A stretch of 64,000 nucleotides of DNA from Cellvibrionaceae bacterium (lineage in GTDB: Bacteria; Pseudomonadota; Gammaproteobacteria; Pseudomonadales; Cellvibrionaceae). Made by a program: the position numbers and the translations under genes. Under the pieces are notes generated by a model. That model made no database searches. It had not been told where the DNA came from and was given only the letters and a program-made list of their open reading frames with translations. The DNA lies in assembly GCA_021151825.1 (NCBI GenBank), contig JAGKWQ010000018.1, positions 66,266 through 130,265 on the forward strand. The letters run 5' to 3'. Below are positions 62,957 through 64,000 of this stretch, piece by piece (positions within the stretch are counted from its first letter, which is position 1; each line of letters begins with the position of its first letter).

Positions 62957-64000
62957 ATGTCTACACAATCCACTACTACAGCTTCTCGTTTTACGCTTAA
63001 GGCAACTGCCGCAGCGATTGCTTTATTCACCGGTTCCTCCGCATTTGCAGCGGCGACTGGCGGTTTTTCTACAACCGATGGCGGAAACGTCAGCGGTGCA
63101 AAATCATTCACAGCGGCAACCTATCAGGAAATTAACACCATTCTCGCTAACGCCAGGCTCGATGCTAACGGTAGCAAGGTTTCCGGCGGTGCTTATCCCG
63201 TCATCATCACTTACACCGGCAATGAAGATTCGCTCATCGCACAAGTAATAAAAGATCACACGGTGGATTCATCCGGCAATTGCCCTAACCCGCGTTGGAA
63301 TGATGAATATCGCAAAGTGGAAATTAAAGAATTTACCAAAGGCGTAACCATCATTGGTGCCAATGGTTCTTCGGCAAATTTCGGTGTGGTCGTTAATAAA
63401 TCCAGCAACGTAATTATTCGCAATATGAAAATTGGTGCACTTGCCGGTGCGAATAACGATGCAGATATGATTCGCATCGACAGCGGCACTAATGTGTGGG
63501 TTGATCACAACGAATTGTTTGCGGTGAACAATGAATGTAAAGGTTCACCCGATGGCGATTTAACGTTTGAAAGTGCGATCGATATCAAAAAAGATTCACA
63601 CAATATTACGGTGTCTTACAACCTGATTCGCGACAGTAAAAAAGTTGGCCTTGATGGTTCCAGCAGCAGCGATATTGCCGGTGGCCGCGAAATTACTTTC
63701 CATCACAACATTTATAAAAATGTAAACGCGCGCTTGCCTTTGCAACGCGGCGGCTGGACGCATATGTATAACAACTTGTACGACGGCATTACCGATTCCG
63801 GTATCAACGTGCGTCAAGCCGGTTATGCATTGATTGAAAGCAACTGGTTCCAGAATGCAAAAAACCCGATCACTTGCCGTTATGACAGCAGCAACTGTGG
63901 TTTCTGGGATTTGCGCAATAACAACGTGAAATCGCCAGCGGATTTTGCAACCTACAACATTACCTGGAGCAGCGGCGGCACCATCGACGCAACTAACTGG
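62957..64000 (+). CDS. Pectate lyase, polysaccharide lyase family 1 (3' end outside window)
   Basis: The frame starts at ATG 62957 and is open at the right edge, giving 348 residues so far. A signal peptide (ATAAAIALFTGSSAFAA) is followed by the parallel beta-helix core of family 1: TTDGGNVSGAKSFT, KGVTIIGANGSSANFGVVV, NVIIRNMKIG, DMIRIDSGTNVWVDHNELF (calcium-site region), SAIDIKKDSHNITVSYNLI, then ARLPLQRGGWTHMYNNLYDG with the R-x-P-x-x-R catalytic arginine pair. It cuts polygalacturonate by beta-elimination outside the cell. Since the frame is still open, a carbohydrate-binding module may follow. Confidence 0.93.
   Translation, partial: MSTQSTTTASRFTLKATAAAIALFTGSSAFAAATGGFSTTDGGNVSGAKSFTAATYQEINTILANARLDANGSKVSGGAYPVIITYTGNEDSLIAQVIKDHTVDSSGNCPNPRWNDEYRKVEIKEFTKGVTIIGANGSSANFGVVVNKSSNVIIRNMKIGALAGANNDADMIRIDSGTNVWVDHNELFAVNNECKGSPDGDLTFESAIDIKKDSHNITVSYNLIRDSKKVGLDGSSSSDIAGGREITFHHNIYKNVNARLPLQRGGWTHMYNNLYDGITDSGINVRQAGYALIESNWFQNAKNPITCRYDSSNCGFWDLRNNNVKSPADFATYNITWSSGGTIDATNW

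Noticed and set aside
62622..63248. 208-codon + frame before and over the pectate lyase start
   Set aside because: It overlaps the pectate lyase signal peptide and first domain in another frame and has no recognisable protein features.

Overview
The window looks like chromosomal DNA of a polysaccharide-degrading gammaproteobacterium, most likely Cellvibrio or a close relative. The signs are poly-serine linkers, two Fibrobacter-type (circularly permuted) GH16 lichenases, one of them with a family 6 carbohydrate-binding module, a family 1 pectate lyase, a GlyGly-CTERM surface protein, a TonB siderophore receptor and LexA, NorR and OhrR circuits of gammaproteobacterial type. This assignment rests on gene content only. 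No rRNA, tRNA, CRISPR array, insertion sequence or prophage integrase was recognised.

Region 1 (1-22745, all on +) is the right-hand part of an extracellular contractile injection system (eCIS) locus related to Afp/PVC/MAC. In order it has two tube-type proteins (the first cut by the window edge), a DUF5908 protein, a LysM adaptor, a VgrG-like spike, a PAAR tip, a gp25-type wedge protein, a very large gp6/J-type wedge protein, two unrecognised proteins, a second wedge protein (Afp12 type), a 2091-residue CIS tape-measure protein with internal repeats and a poly-serine microsatellite, an AAA+ ATPase, and a membrane-anchored protein with a GH18-like domain that has lost its catalytic acids. The sheath genes must lie to the left of the window.

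Region 2 (22746-27800) is the probable payload module. Four consecutive + genes share an N-terminal tag of the form F-x-D-(Q/N)-R followed by a Gln/Leu/Met-rich stretch, but have unrelated C-terminal parts: a DUF4157 HExxH domain with a disrupted tail, an EndoU-like domain, a non-specific-nuclease-like domain, and an unrecognised protein ending in a nuclear-localisation-like basic tail. A signal-less GH25 lysozyme gene converges on them.

Region 3 (27850-43100, mostly on -) carries a YkgJ-like Cys-cluster protein, a secreted endonuclease I with a PPC domain, a lipoprotein with a metzincin-like zinc motif, a CzcCBA efflux operon with a CDF-like transporter and a small His-rich membrane protein, a three-gene module (UgtP/MGDG-synthase-like glycosyltransferase, YkoP-like protein, NodB deacetylase), and the arsenical exporter gene arsJ without its usual GAPDH partner.

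Region 4 (43197-49600) has a membrane-attached AraC regulator, the two tandem lichenase genes, a small membrane protein and the TonB siderophore receptor. Region 5 (49797-60750) is a stress and regulation block: a radical SAM gene under a near-consensus LexA box, a ribbon-helix-helix/ParE toxin-antitoxin pair with a 41-bp palindromic operator, a MocR-type regulator, ccoG, the nitric-oxide unit hmp plus a small membrane gene behind a sigma-54 promoter with NorR sites and divergent norR, the organic-peroxide pair ohr/ohrR with four copies of one palindrome, and a PACE efflux gene divergent from a LysR regulator. Region 6 (60809-64000) has an exported single-CxxCH protein fused to a mannan-binding lectin domain, and the pectate lyase gene running off the right edge.
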